Of a stretch of DNA of 64,000 nucleotides, positions 20,501 to 30,981 are shown piece by piece. Position 1 is the stretch's first letter; each line of letters starts with the position of its first letter. Under the pieces are notes generated by a model, which was given only the letters and a program-made list of their open reading frames with translations, made no database searches and was not told the DNA's origin. The stretch comes from Hormiphora californensis (Eukaryota; Ctenophora; Tentaculata; Cydippida; Pleurobrachiidae). The translations under genes and the position numbers were made by a program. The stretch is from the NCBI GenBank assembly GCA_020137815.1, contig CM035360.1, positions 3,106,578-3,170,577 of the forward strand, given 5' to 3'.

Positions 20501-23500
20501 GCATGAAATTTTGAACGTGTGCTCTAGGTGTCAAGGCAACACGAACTACCAAGCGGCAAGTTCGTAGGACAACGGGAAGGTTGTCTAAAACAAAGTTGAA
20601 ATTGCCGATTTCAGACAATAAGTATAGTAGCGCTGTCAAAATTTTCAAAAATTTTCAAAAAATTCAAAAAATTTTTTCCCTGCCCGGGTGAATGCCCGAA
20701 GGGCATTCACCCGGATGATGTTTTTAGCACGCACGTGCTAAAAAGATCATTCAGGGTTTAGAAATCAGCAGATCGTGGGGTTAACTAAATGTGTCCGTCC
20801 GTCACGGACAACGCCTGACAACGCTCGAGTGCGCTCCTTCATCAAATCAAATAACTGTTTTGATGAAATATGATGTCCGGACGCTTATTTCCCTGAGCTG
20901 TGCGCGGCGCTAACCGTGACAGAAAGTACAAAGCCGCGCACGTTTCCTTACAGAAAATCCGTTCGGCGAAGCGTGTTACGTTTAGTTGACGCTGCTAACT
21001 TGCGATATCGAACTTGGTGGTTAATGAAATGAGTGTTTGGGTTAGGTACTGTCGAATGCTCGTTACTAAGTTTGAGTTAGCGATGTGAGAAGTACACATC
21101 GCATGCATCTCACATTACCAATTGTGAGCAAGCCTTGATATTGTGATAGTGAGATACTGATCCTGTTGACGAAGGGCAGGGAAACACCGCATTATGAATA
21201 CATAATGCAATAATTCTTGTTTTTCCGCAATTTCGATTTTCCATTCACTGGAAGCAAGAATGCTTGGAAAATGGACATTTTTAAGGGACGGATGGTTGCG
21301 GGGAGGGAGGATTGGGCCCCGGGCGCTTGCCAGCGCTATGATACAAAAGGGCGTGTGTAGTGGGACAGTTCAGATAAGAGGGACTAAAAGAAAGATTGTT
21401 GCACACCGGCCGTCTGCTGTTTCAATAAATGGCTGCCCTCCCTCTCACCTGCGGGGGTTACCAAGGTGTGCCACAGCAGTCCATGTATCCGATATGGGGT
21501 TATACTTCTCAACAGTACTGAGATTTAGTGAGCCGTTGTAACCGCCTGCCACCACTATCTCACTCCCCACTACTCCTGCTACACAATAGGATCTGTGTGC
21601 TGTCATTGAACACACTGTCTCCCATCTGTTCATCCTCACATTGTACCTGAGAAATTGTTCGTTTTATACAGCGGAGTCTGCGTTATTATTAAAAGAATTA
21701 CAGATTGAGGGAAATGGTTTGTGGATCTGGAAGTGAGGGCTTCATTCTGTTTCTGAATTTCAAATTTGAAAACTGTGTGACTAGAAATGTTAAATTACCT
21801 CTCGACACTTTTCAACTCCTGGCTACCATCGTGTCCCCCTATTGCGTATATCATCCCCCGACACGTCGTCACGGCAACACCATTCCTAGGAAACTGCATC
21901 CTAGCAACAGTGCTCCACCCGTTATCTCGGGGATCAAATCGTTCCACTGTGTTTAGCGTTGTGGAGCTGCTGTTACCCCCGACAACGTAGCTTGAGGGAG
22001 GGGAACAGGGTTAGTTGGTGTGATGGGGAACAGGGTTAGTTGGTGTGATGGGGAAGGAGGGGTTAATTAGAGAACATTGGGAAGACATGGTTGGGATCCC
22101 TTAGATAAAGATTGTAATAGATACTTACAGACAATTATCTAGGATAGTGGTTCCAGCACAGCTTCTCTCCTTGCTCATGCTTGGTAGGAAGGACCATCTG
22201 TTAGTATACACGTCATATCTCTCGACACTGCTCAGAGCTGCTGTCTGCTCGAACCCTATAGTGGTAGAGGGTGAGGGGTCTGAGTAACTGGCTAGCGGCG
22301 CCAGACTCCAATTTGATTCAGATGGGGTTGGCGGCGCCAGACAGCTGGAGAAAGGAGGTGAGGGTCTGGAGACAGAGATCTAGGAAAGTCTGTTAAGAAC
22401 TGTTTTTCGAAAAAGATTGATATCATGATCTCTTTTATTCTGACGAAAGATTATGAAATAAAAGAATCTCTTACCTCCCGCTACATAAAGATATCCCTGT
22501 AGAAATGCAACGGAAGGTCCACTCCGTTCAGTGTTCATGTTAGCAACTGGTATCCACTCACTTGTTTCTGTAGAATAACATTCCACCTATGACGGGAGAG
22601 GGGGGTTAACTATCGATAACTTTGGAAATGGGCACCTGCACCAAACCCTCCCAAAATACTAAAATAGCCCTTTGGTGTCCCACTTGGTTTCGTATTTTCC
22701 CACGGTTCCACCATCATCAGATAAGAATAAGATTTAGAGACTTCGTAAGGTGAGAAATAATCTTGTCAAACTACCAAATATAAAGTCTCTATCTTGTCAG
22801 GGGTGGACTCAACCGTGGGGCCAAGAATGCGGAGAAAAAGTGGGAGGTTTAAGGTTTCCGGGAAATTTCCCACGCCTCAACTTATTTCCCACGGTGTGTG
22901 TAAATGTGCGCATTGCAAATGCTGAAATCACACTTTCAACAGATCGTTAGTCATCGTGCGCGCCGGATGAGTCTCCGCTGAGAATGGTGGAATTGTCTGG
23001 CGGCGCCGACCCGATCTCGGACCTGAGCAAAACGGGTCTGGCAACACCAGACAGGGAATTGTAGGGTAGTACAGGGTGTCCCACTGTCTTTGCGTGACCT
23101 GTTATTTTGGGTGATGAGTGGGTTCCATTCAAATTCTCATAACTCATCGAAAAATAGGTCAAAACAGCTCAACCAAAACCAGTGTTGTAGAGAATTGTCA
23201 GGCGAACATTTGGGTACAAGATTGATGTTCCAAGTCTTACCAATCGTCAGATATATCGTCTTAAAGTCAAAAATACGTGTTCATGAAATCCGACCGGGGT
23301 TCACGTTTAAAAAAATTCACAAATGCAAAGTTGCTCGGATCACATTGCATCCCTCATAAGAGTTGTAGGAAATTGTCTGGCGGTCATTTTGGTACCCGGG
23401 TTTTTGTCCTAGCTCAATGTTTAGAGTGTCTTATGACTGTCTAAAGACGAAATTCAACAAACATTTTTGAGGGGATCACGTGTCATCAACAAATGGGTAA

Positions 23501-26500
23501 AATGGTTTGAAATTTATAAGAGCTTCATTGGAATCGTCTAAGGTTCATTTTGATACCATGCTTTTTTCCATAGCTCTACGTTTGAGTTGCGTTATGACTG
23601 TATGAACATAAAGATTTTTCTCTGCTGAGTGCTGAGTCTTAGTTGGTATCGGCTCACAACCCCTAATTAGGTGGCTCGGTGTCGTGTGTAATCCCATGAT
23701 AATCAGCACATATCGTCTCAATTTCATCTAGGCACTTGACAGGGTTGTTATGACGATTTGGCAAGGCCCCTGTTAATGTGTAGGATACGCAAGTGGTCTA
23801 TCTCAACCCTATCATGCACTAAGATGTTATTCAAGCAGCTATGAGTTTCATAACAGGGCAAAATGTAATGCGATACCTGAGACCACTTTTGTGAAAATTC
23901 CAGTTCTGACAGTCATAAGACACTCTAAACATTGAGCTAGGACAAAAACCCGGGTACCAAAATGACCGCCAGACAATTTCCTACAACTCTTATGAGGGAT
24001 GCAATGTGATCCGAGCAACTTTGCATTTGTGAATTTTTCAAAACGTGAACCCCGGTCGGATTTCATGAACACGTATTTTTGACTTTAAGACGATATATCT
24101 GACAATTGGTAAGACTTGGAACATCAATCTTGTACCCAAATGTTCGCCTGACAATTCTCTACAACACTGTTTTTGGTTGAGTCGTTTTGACCTATTTTTC
24201 GATGAGTTATGAGAATTTGAATGGAACCCACTCATCACCCAAAATAACAGGTCACGCAAAGACAGTGGGACAATCCATTGCTTTTGGGACAATCCATTGC
24301 TTTTGTGAGACACAAATTGGATGATATCAATCACAACTCACGCTTTTTAGTCGACTTCCGTTTAGTTCCTCTCCCCCTACGACATACAGCACAGTACTGA
24401 CAAGTCTGCATCGCCCAGGGTTGTTTAGGGGACCAGGTATCACAAACTGACTTCTGTTATCTGTAATGTTGGAGATCAGTATATTGTTAATATGGTTAAT
24501 GAGGACACAGCTTCAGGCGACTCAGCTGGTCGGGGCAAGCTGGCCGTCAGGTGTAGATAAGAGATACATTTGATAAAATTAACATGAATCAAATCTGGTT
24601 TAAAGTCGGATTTTTTGAAGTTGTCACCCCCCTTCTCGTGCGCGGAATGTTTTTGCGCGTCACATCACATGTTAACGTGTGGTGTGCGCGTCAAAATTGA
24701 TAAATTTCACACGCGCGGTCATTTTGGGGTGACAACTTCAAAAAATCCGACTTTAGTAGCACCATATTCTTTGTTCAATAACACCTTTCAAACAAACAGC
24801 TTGCATTCTAAGTAATAAGACTCTGGTTTTGATAGATCTAAATTCTAAACACAACTCTATTTCTAACCAAGGGACAGGGATGACAACAGCACAAAAACAC
24901 CTTGCAATTGCGATAAATGCAATATTTTAAATCTAACAAAACCAGAGTCGTTTATTGGTAGAAGTCGAATCTAAGTTGCTATAACCCATGACGGATGTAG
25001 GCGAGATGGGTTGGTGACACATACTAGACGAAGTGGTAAGTGGTAATGGTGACACATATGACACGAAGCACTGGAAAATTGTGCTAAACCTCTAATTACC
25101 GGGAAGAAGATGGTAGTTTTTAGCTTTGTGCAGGAGGGAATTACATGTCACGTCATTTGTTATCAAATCATCAGTTTCTACCTGCAGAGAGAGACATGAA
25201 TGAAAATGGGGGGGGGGGATGGCTTGTATTGTATTGCAACAGCACAAGGGATGGCGACCTCCAAGACCATCACTGTCATTGACGTTGAAAATTGTTCAAA
25301 CTGTGTATTTGAAGGGGCAGTGAAATTCTGCTATCTGAAGATATTGTATGACGTATGAGAGATAAGAAAATGCGTGCAGTAAATCAGAGGGGCCCAGAAC
25401 AAAGAGGAGTGGATTATGTCCGCACACATGTGCTGTACAGAGGGAGATAACAATTATTTGTTGTCACTGTTTGCTTCTTTTGATGATAAACCCAGGAAAG
25501 CGGTTCCTTATTCGCATGTTATGTGCAGTAATTCTACCAATAAAATAGGAGGTATGAGACCAAAAGAAGACGGAGAATTATGAGTCATAGTTTGTTCTTT
25601 TTTCACTTTGTTCATGTCATAATATCAAGAATATCATGAACATAATAATATCATGAATATGACAAAGCGAAAAAAGAACAAACTGAGCTATCGAATTAGC
25701 CTTGTTCATGTTCGACATTTTCTCTCCGCAGACCGCGACGGCGACAAGTGTAAAGGACGGTTAGAACAAACTAAAATCTTGACCCACCTTTGTCAGAAGG
25801 TATCGTATTGGTATGAGAGGTAACCGAATAGCGGAGAAGAGAGATTGTAGGTATGTTAACCTTGCAGTTACGTCATATTTGATCCAAGATATGACTCCTT
25901 CAAAGACCTGATCCTCACTATCTGCATGTAGGTTGTCACTGCTTATCAACTCCCACACCTGAAATTGTGTTGTTGAGACGTTGAGTTCAACACGCATTGT
26001 GGGGAGGGGGTTTCAAGCACTAACACTGACTAAGCTAAGGGGTATTATCATAGACGGGCTGAGTCGGTACCTACGTCAACTGTCAAGAGACGCCATGTGG
26101 AGTAAAATATTCTACAAATTTTTGATTTGGGGATTTGATTGTTTTGGTGCTATGCTACCTGTGTGTAACTAATACTATGTGCTGTGCTACCTGTGTGTAA
26201 CTGAGTTTACAGAAGTCCCCAGTCTGCGATATCTCCTTGAAGTGCTGCAGCGTGTACCGATCTGCTGCAGCCTCTAACTCCTCGCATTGTATGGTTTTAG
26301 CGAAACTCCGTAGGGAGATACATGTTAGAGGGCTCATGTGCCTCTTTAGGAACTCTACACACGCCTGGGGGGAATTACATGTTAAATGGTCGGAGAGATC
26401 CTTACTTTAACTAAGAGAGATCCTGGTGAGATCCTTACTTTAACTAAGAGAGAGCCTGGTGAGATCCTTACTTTAACTAAGTGAGATACTAGTAAGAGAA

Positions 26501-27930
26501 AGATCAGTATGGACAGTGTCCATTGAAAAGAGTCTATTGGACACTTTTGCCTTTTTACAAATGTAAATGAGGGTTAGAACATAACAAGGTCACTTACCCG
26601 TGAAACAGTTATGAACTTGAGTTGATTGGCAGCAATTAACATGGCCTGAACCTCAGTCAAACTCAGTTTTATAGTTCCAGTATAGGTGAACTCTATCAAA
26701 TTCTCCACAACTTCACCATCTAAATCAACCCTGTGAAAGAGTTGTGTTGCTAGGCAGCGGTTTTTTCTGTTGTTAGGCAGCGGTTTTATTGTTGCTAGGG
26801 TGAACTCAAATCAGTCGATTGTTACTTACTTGTACTTCTTGACTTCATTGAATGAACTGGTTGCATCGACCAACCCCGCAAAACACAGGGATGAAGATAC
26901 CAAAATTATCTTGTGGGCTAATATCTCTCTGTCACCTGTGCAGGTATGACTTGGTTAGTATTGCAGAGTATCAGTACCTAGTACCTAGTAATATGTGAAA
27001 GTACACCCCCCCCCCCCCGTGTCTGTCACCTGTATGATGTGTTGGTTAGTAATGCCAGCACCTTATAATGTCCCTGTCAATGGATATGAAAATGAAAGTA
27101 CAATCCCCCCGCCCGTAGCCATGTGATAGTGCTACACTCTCAATTGGATCTCTGTTACCCTTGCCCCCTCCCCCCACTGTCTCGTTCAACCCTCTCTATC
27201 TCCATTCTCCGCCTCTAAATATAAAGGAGGTTAGGACATACATAAAACATAATAACCAGGAACCGACCGAATCAGGAAATACTGGTCCCTGATTGGCTGA
27301 TCACCAGTCACGTGACCTAAATAACGAGTTCTGATTGGTTGTTTACTTGTTTCGGTCGGTTCCTGATAATAACCCCCTGGCAGATGACGTACCTGCCTGA
27401 ATAACAAAGTCACATAGCAGGTTCTTTTTCCTGAAATCGTTCATGGCGACCATGCACACAGAGTTGTGGTTCCTATCATCTAACAGTAACTTCTCATCAG
27501 CCAATCTGGCCCTCTTTCGAGATCTGGGATTAGCTAATATTAGGAGGGGTTATTCAGTATAATAAGAGGGAGTGGTTGGTAAAGACCTGATGGGAGTTGT
27601 TCAGTAGAGCAAGAGGGAGGGCCAAGGGGGCCGGGAAGGTTATCAAATATACAGACATGTTTTGTAGACAGAGACGGGTGGCACAGACAAAGAAAAACAG
27701 TGCATACAAAGACAGATATAGCTGACAGAGACAGATACAGATAGTAAAGATAGATGCATATAACAGAGAAATAGATTCAGATAGCCAGGAGATATCGGTT
27801 ACCTGACAGCCACAGTTGAAGGAGGCGGTGAACTGAACGAGTTGGGAGAGCTGGTATTATTGTTGTTATGACTATCTCCACTTCCAACCGAAGGGGGCGT
27901 CTTTTGACGCATCTGTACTTCCTGCTTCAT
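17509..27930 (-). CDS. BTB-BACK-Kelch (KLHL family) cullin-3 adaptor, one frame break
   Basis: Exons: 27803-27930, 27393-27523, 26830-26936, 26598-26730, 26191-26364, 25788-25958, 25100-25181, 24342-24460, 22475-22586, 22129-22255, 21799-21990, 21449-21646, 17509-17686; about 616 aa. A Ser/Pro-rich leader and basic SRKRAR precede the BTB (NLLCDFVIQAGDREILAHK, then VDLDGEVVENLIEFTYTG). BACK follows (ACVEFLKRHMSP, ELISSDNLHADSEDQVFEGV, KAKNYHLLP). Six Kelch blades have paired Gly and spaced Tyr/Trp (VLYVVGGEE, YLYVAGG, CLYVVGGN, MIYAIGGHDG, IVVAGGYNG, LYVVGG). Such proteins hand substrates to Cul3 ubiquitin ligases. Phase agrees at every junction except within the 26830-26936 exon, which has one extra base (T5 in sense) between SSSLCF and AGLVDATSS and would stop early. 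Everything else looks intact, so assembly error or recent lesion is likely. The last intron (3.8 kb) holds a foldback, tandem repeats and an RT fragment. Confidence 0.88.
17750..18190. mobile_element. Foldback MITE of about 440 bp
   Basis: The left arm (CTAGATCCAAAAACCAAACA, AGTTTGGTGGATAGCCGGGG) is inverted at the right (CCCCGGCTATCCACCAAACT, TTTGGATCTAG). It pairs further through CGAAAGTTTTGATACATGAA and CGCGTTTCCATGA. Lies in the last intron of the KLHL gene. No coding capacity. Confidence 0.9.
18259..18560. repeat. Degenerate tandem array of CGCGATTA(GCTAT) units
   Basis: Many short units such as CGCGATTAGCTAT, in both orientations, with GATAAC spacers. Sequence is self-complementary in many places (ATCGCGAT). 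KLHL last intron. Confidence 0.85.
18655..19070. repeat. Three copies of a 145-bp tandem repeat
   Basis: Units begin near 18670, 18815 and 18959 with ATCGTCTTATATTTAAGACA and contain CATAACTCTAGATATGACTA and CTGAAAATACGGCAGTAAAC. The third copy is more diverged and merges into the reverse transcriptase fragment. A related ATCGTCTTAAAT stretch recurs at 20107, after the RT fragment, so the array may belong to the retroelement copy. Confidence 0.9.
19078..19740 (+). pseudogene. 3' fragment of non-LTR retrotransposon reverse transcriptase (CR1/L2-like)
   Basis: An open 220-codon frame carries the conserved C-terminal segment of non-LTR pol proteins: LRNLWQLHRCFDVTTKIMLV, ISRIDYSNILYCGLP, LQKLLNACVRFVFNL, HILPISYRLDFKACLIAYKI, APCYLQDLV, and the final W.LP..R...VETFKTRLKTHLF. 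The palm domain with the catalytic YADD motif is missing, so it is a 5'-truncated copy, as usual for such insertions. A short ATT repeat follows at about 20068-20090. It sits sense on + inside the last intron of the - strand KLHL gene. The frame is free of stops, so the insertion is not old. Confidence 0.85.
19741..21448. other. Intron remainder with diverged repeat copies
   Basis: Contains the retroelement 3' flank with (ATT)n at 20068-20090. There are two related copies around GTAACTC.GATTTGC.TGAAATTTTGA at 20152-20180 and 20489-20515. A hairpin at 20680-20715 (CGGGTGAATGCCCGAAGGGC, then ATTCACCCG) has a relative at 43068-43097. No exon of either strand identified. Confidence 0.6.
23071..24271. 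mobile_element. Foldback element of 1.2 kb with ACAGGGTGTCCCA left tip
   Basis: The left arm (ACAGGGTGTCCCACTGTCTT, GCGTGACCTGTTATTTTGGG) is inverted at the right (CCCAAAATAACAGGTCACGC, AAAGACAGTGGGAC at 24271). The arms are about 370 bp. The centre (23470-23860) is partly non-palindromic. The right tip has lost the last bases of the terminal repeat. Same tip as the 8309-9874 element but otherwise different arms. It lies in a KLHL intron. Confidence 0.85.
24601..24755. mobile_element. Foldback MITE, AAAGTCGGATTTTTTGAA family
   Basis: TAAAGTCGGATTTTTTGAAG at the left is inverted at the right (CTTCAAAAAATCCGACTTTA), including GTTGTCACCCC / GGGGTGACAAC. Its middle differs from the 3303-3527 copy. 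KLHL intron. Confidence 0.85.
25588..25686. repeat. Inverted repeat in KLHL intron
   Basis: AGTTTGTTCTTTTTTCACTT and TGTTCATG pair with the inverse at the right (AAAAAAGAACAAACT). The loop is an AT-rich ATATCATGAA repeat. Probably a small MITE. Confidence 0.75.
27257..27365. mobile_element. MITE with CAGGAACCGACCGAA tips, copy 1
   Basis: About 109 bp. CAGGAACCGACCGAATCAGG at the left is inverted at the right (CGGTCGGTTCCTG). The core carries CAGTCACGTGACCTAAATAA, which holds the palindrome TCACGTGA. Copies: 34784-34881, 35053-35158, 49675-49780, 58030-58120. This one lies 28 bp downstream (gene sense) of the donor of KLHL exon 2. Confidence 0.9.
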
Positions 27931-28071
27931 CAACACGATAGATAGTTTTATGAAGGAGCAACAACACGTGATGTGGTTAAAATATGCCGGCACACAACCT
28001 CAAGCTGCAAATAGTAAAAAGCTGCGAGTGAGAGTGACTGATGTCCTTCTCAATCTCTCACTAGAGAGAGC

Positions 28072-28073
<2 letters not shown>

Positions 28074-28123
<50 letters not shown>

Positions 28124-28160
28124 GAGAGGAAGAGAGAGAGATAGAGAGAGAGAGATAGTC
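28074..28160. repeat. (GA)n microsatellite upstream of KLHL
   Basis: GA tract with GATA interruptions about 150 bp upstream of the KLHL start codon, probably promoter or 5' UTR. Confidence 0.95.
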
Positions 28161-28483
28161 AAGGTGTGCGATGAGCAACTGCAGCAGGTGTTTGATCCCT
28201 CTCTCAAGGTACCCATATAGCACACCTGGTGCTCACAGCGGTTCTCTAGTGAGACTGCTGCGGGGGTCACGTGAGATACATGTACCCAGGTGGGAGGGAG
28301 GACACAACAGTGGTGGGGAAATATGGGGGAGGGCTGCTGTTACAACAGGTGGGCGGAGAACTGAATTTAGAAAATAAAGGCATCGTGGTGTTGGGGCCGC
28401 TCTGTGTGTTTTGAGACCTTCAATAATAGGCGTGAGTTGTAAACCCCTCCGGAAGCTAAAATGAAAACGATTTACAAACTATA

Positions 28484-28584
28484 ACAGTCGGACCCCGATT
28501 TACCGCCACCGAGCATCCCAAAAAGAGTTACTTTTTGGTTTTTCCGGTAAATCGGGATGCCCGGTATCGGGTATATCGAGGTCT
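28484..28584. mobile_element. pogo/Tigger-like MITE, diverged copy
   Basis: CAGTCGGACCCCGATTTACC at the left; the right end (CCGGTAAATCGGGATG, then ATATCGAGGTCTAGTCG) is a decayed inverse. It is related to the intact element at 56158-56329. Confidence 0.7.
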
Positions 28585-28861
28585 AGTCGTAACTATGTCA
28601 ATATCAGTTTGTGATGATGAAATATATTATGGAGAAGAGAGGGAAGAGACCTCCAAAGAGCAGTATGGGAAACATAGAGAGAGAAACACACACAAACTGA
28701 TTATCAAAACGCGGACATATAAGATAAGGGTGGTAAATTTATCTTATCTCTCTCCCCCTCTCTACTACTGCAACTGAGCGGTCATATTACTTATCTCTAG
28801 AATTTCTCTCGCATTTTCTTCGCTATCACACCTATCTTGGTTTCCTTCTCTCTCACTTTAT

Positions 28862-28865
<4 letters not shown>

Positions 28866-28938
<73 letters not shown>
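28866..28938. repeat. (CT)n microsatellite
   Basis: Pure CT tract flanked by TTTATTTATCTCTC runs on both sides. All open frames across it are artefacts. Confidence 0.95.
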
Positions 28939-28941
<3 letters not shown>

Positions 28942-29524
28942 TTATTTATCTCTCTTTCTCTCCCTTTATTTATCTTTCTTTTATTGGCTTTCACCCCTCC
29001 CTCGCTAGGAGGCCGTATCACGTTTCTGGTCTGATTTTACTAGATTCTAGATTTGTCGCAAAACCGGGCACCGGCCAAACCCAAAGAGAAACTCTTATCT
29101 CTATGTGATAATGCGCTTTTGTACTAGAATATTTGAATTTCTCAAATCTCAATTTTGGAACATAATTTTCTAGTAAATTTCCACCCGTCAGGCGTTATTG
29201 GATAACCCCCTCCTTCCATTTTATTATTTTATTTATTTCTTCTTATCGTAAGTAATTTTATCAATATTCTATGGGCTCTCGTTGTTGTAATTGGTTACAA
29301 TAGGACAGTAGTAATTGTCGGGAAGGGTTGGGAGCTAGTATCACTAGAAACTATTAAACTGCAGAAGTGTAATATAACTTGTCAGATAATAGCAACCATC
29401 ACTAAAAAACACGTCCAATATCATTATCATAGCTCCGACATGCGACAGGAGTTGGATAATAACTAATAGGTAATTCATATGACATGGACAGACCAAACTC
29501 AAAGCTTTTTCATTTAAATATAAA

Positions 29525-29610
29525 ATACCTATTGAGATTTCATTTTGTGCATTTCGAGATAGCTTTGCAAAGCTATCTCAAAATGCATTAAATGAAATCT
29601 CAATAGGTAT
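29525..29610. repeat. Hairpin with 30-bp arms
   Basis: ATACCTATTGAGATTTCATT plus TGCATTTCGAGATAGCTTTG folds onto its inverse (CTCAATAGGTAT at 29610). The centre is TTTGCAAA. Intergenic between KLHL and the second GPCR; likely a small MITE. Confidence 0.85.
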
Positions 29611-29873
29611 CTGATAATGGCGACAAACCGATCTCATTTGAAAATGAGTCGTCAAAAACAAAGACAGAGTCCACGATGAGACAGCTAAAAACGACCGAAG
29701 GAACCTGAATAACCACGGGGGGGGGGGACACAAATCTGAATAACTTAACAGGGAGAAGCTTGCGGAGGAGGAACGATCTCTACGACCGAAAGAGCTGCGC
29801 GCGGCGCGATCCAGTCCAGGGTCTCAGGGTTTCGATCGCGCCAACTCGATGGGCCTTTCATAACAAGGGCGTC

Positions 29874-30699
29874 TATGGCGGTGCATGAGTGCACGATGAA
29901 ATTTTCAACAAAAACATGAAAAAAAGAAAAAAAATGAAAAAGAAAAAAAGAAAAAAAGAAAAAAAAATTTAAAAATGAAAAAAACGATTTTTGAAAATTT
30001 TGTGTGCACTCATGCGCCGCGTGAACGGCTCAAAAGTGCACGGTAAAAAAATTGTTCCATTTTTTGACAAATGTTCATTTGCCTCAAATGTTGTTTTAAG
30101 ACGTCGTCCCATCGTCTGCCAACCTTGCCACGTCGTCTAGACCGAGGCTGTACCCGTCTAGACGTGTTTTACCCCAGATGGGCTTGAGATCGAGTCAAAT
30201 GGGCTTGAGACGGGTTGAAATGGGCTTGAAACGGGCTCGAAACAGGCTTGAGATGGGCTTGAGATGGGCTTGAGACGGGCTACTCGTAAAACGCAAGTCT
30301 TTAGCCTATTTCAACCCGTCTCAAGCCTCTTTCAATCGCGTTTCGAGCCTGTTTTAGCCTGTTTTAGCCCGTCTCAAGCCCATCTGAATCCGTCTCAAGC
30401 CCATCTGGGGTAAAACACGTCTAAACAGGTACAGCCTCGTTCTAGACGACGTGGCAAGGTTGGCGGACGGTTGGACGACGTCTAAAAACAACATTTGAGG
30501 CAAATCAACATTTGTCAAAAAAATGGAACAATTTTTTTACCGTGCACTTTTGAGCCGTTCACGCGGCGCATGAGTGCACACAAAATTTTCAAAAATCGTT
30601 TTTTTCATTTTTTATAAATTTTTCTTTTTTTCTTTTTCATTTTTTTTCTTTTTTATTGTTTTTGTTGAAAAATTCATCGTGCACTCATGCACCGCCATA
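29874..30699. mobile_element. Foldback element of 826 bp
   Basis: TATGGCGGTGCATGAGTGCA at the left is inverted at the right (TGCACTCATGCACCGCCATA). Arms of about 400 bp include an A/T-rich AAAAAGAAAAA stretch and GCGCCGCGTGAACGGCTCAA. The centre carries GGGCTTGAGACGGGC tandem repeats and their inverse. No coding capacity. GC-rich GCGCGC runs lie just outside both ends. Confidence 0.9.
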
Positions 30700-30763
30700 G
30701 TAGCTCTGAGCGCGCGCGATAACCCCCGGCGCGCGCCTTTTAACCACATGTGGGGTATATATT

Positions 30764-30981
30764 TAGTCGGATTTTAAATAACTGTCGTTTTTTTAGAGTT
30801 TTCAAACTTCTTAAAATGACCATAACTCCGGTTCCCGATGAGACTTGAAATTTAAAAGGTTACGAAGATCTTGCTAAGTTCTTCCGAACCTCCAAATTTC
30901 AAGTCTCTATCTTATAAGGAACCGGAGATATGACACATTTTGTTATTTTTGAGAAACGACAGTTATTTAAAATCCGACTAT
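30764..30981. mobile_element. Foldback MITE, TAGTCGGATTTTAAATAACT variant
   Basis: The ends TAGTCGGATTTTAAATAACT and AGTTATTTAAAATCCGACTA are inverted. The interior (CCGGTTCC..GATGAGACTT, CTCCAAATTTCAAGTCTCTA) matches the middle of the 3303-3527 element. Confidence 0.85.

Noticed and set aside
17509-27930. KLHL locus as a pseudogene
   Set aside because: Only one single-base break in a homopolymer, with 13 exons, all splice sites and six blades intact; more likely assembly error or recent lesion.
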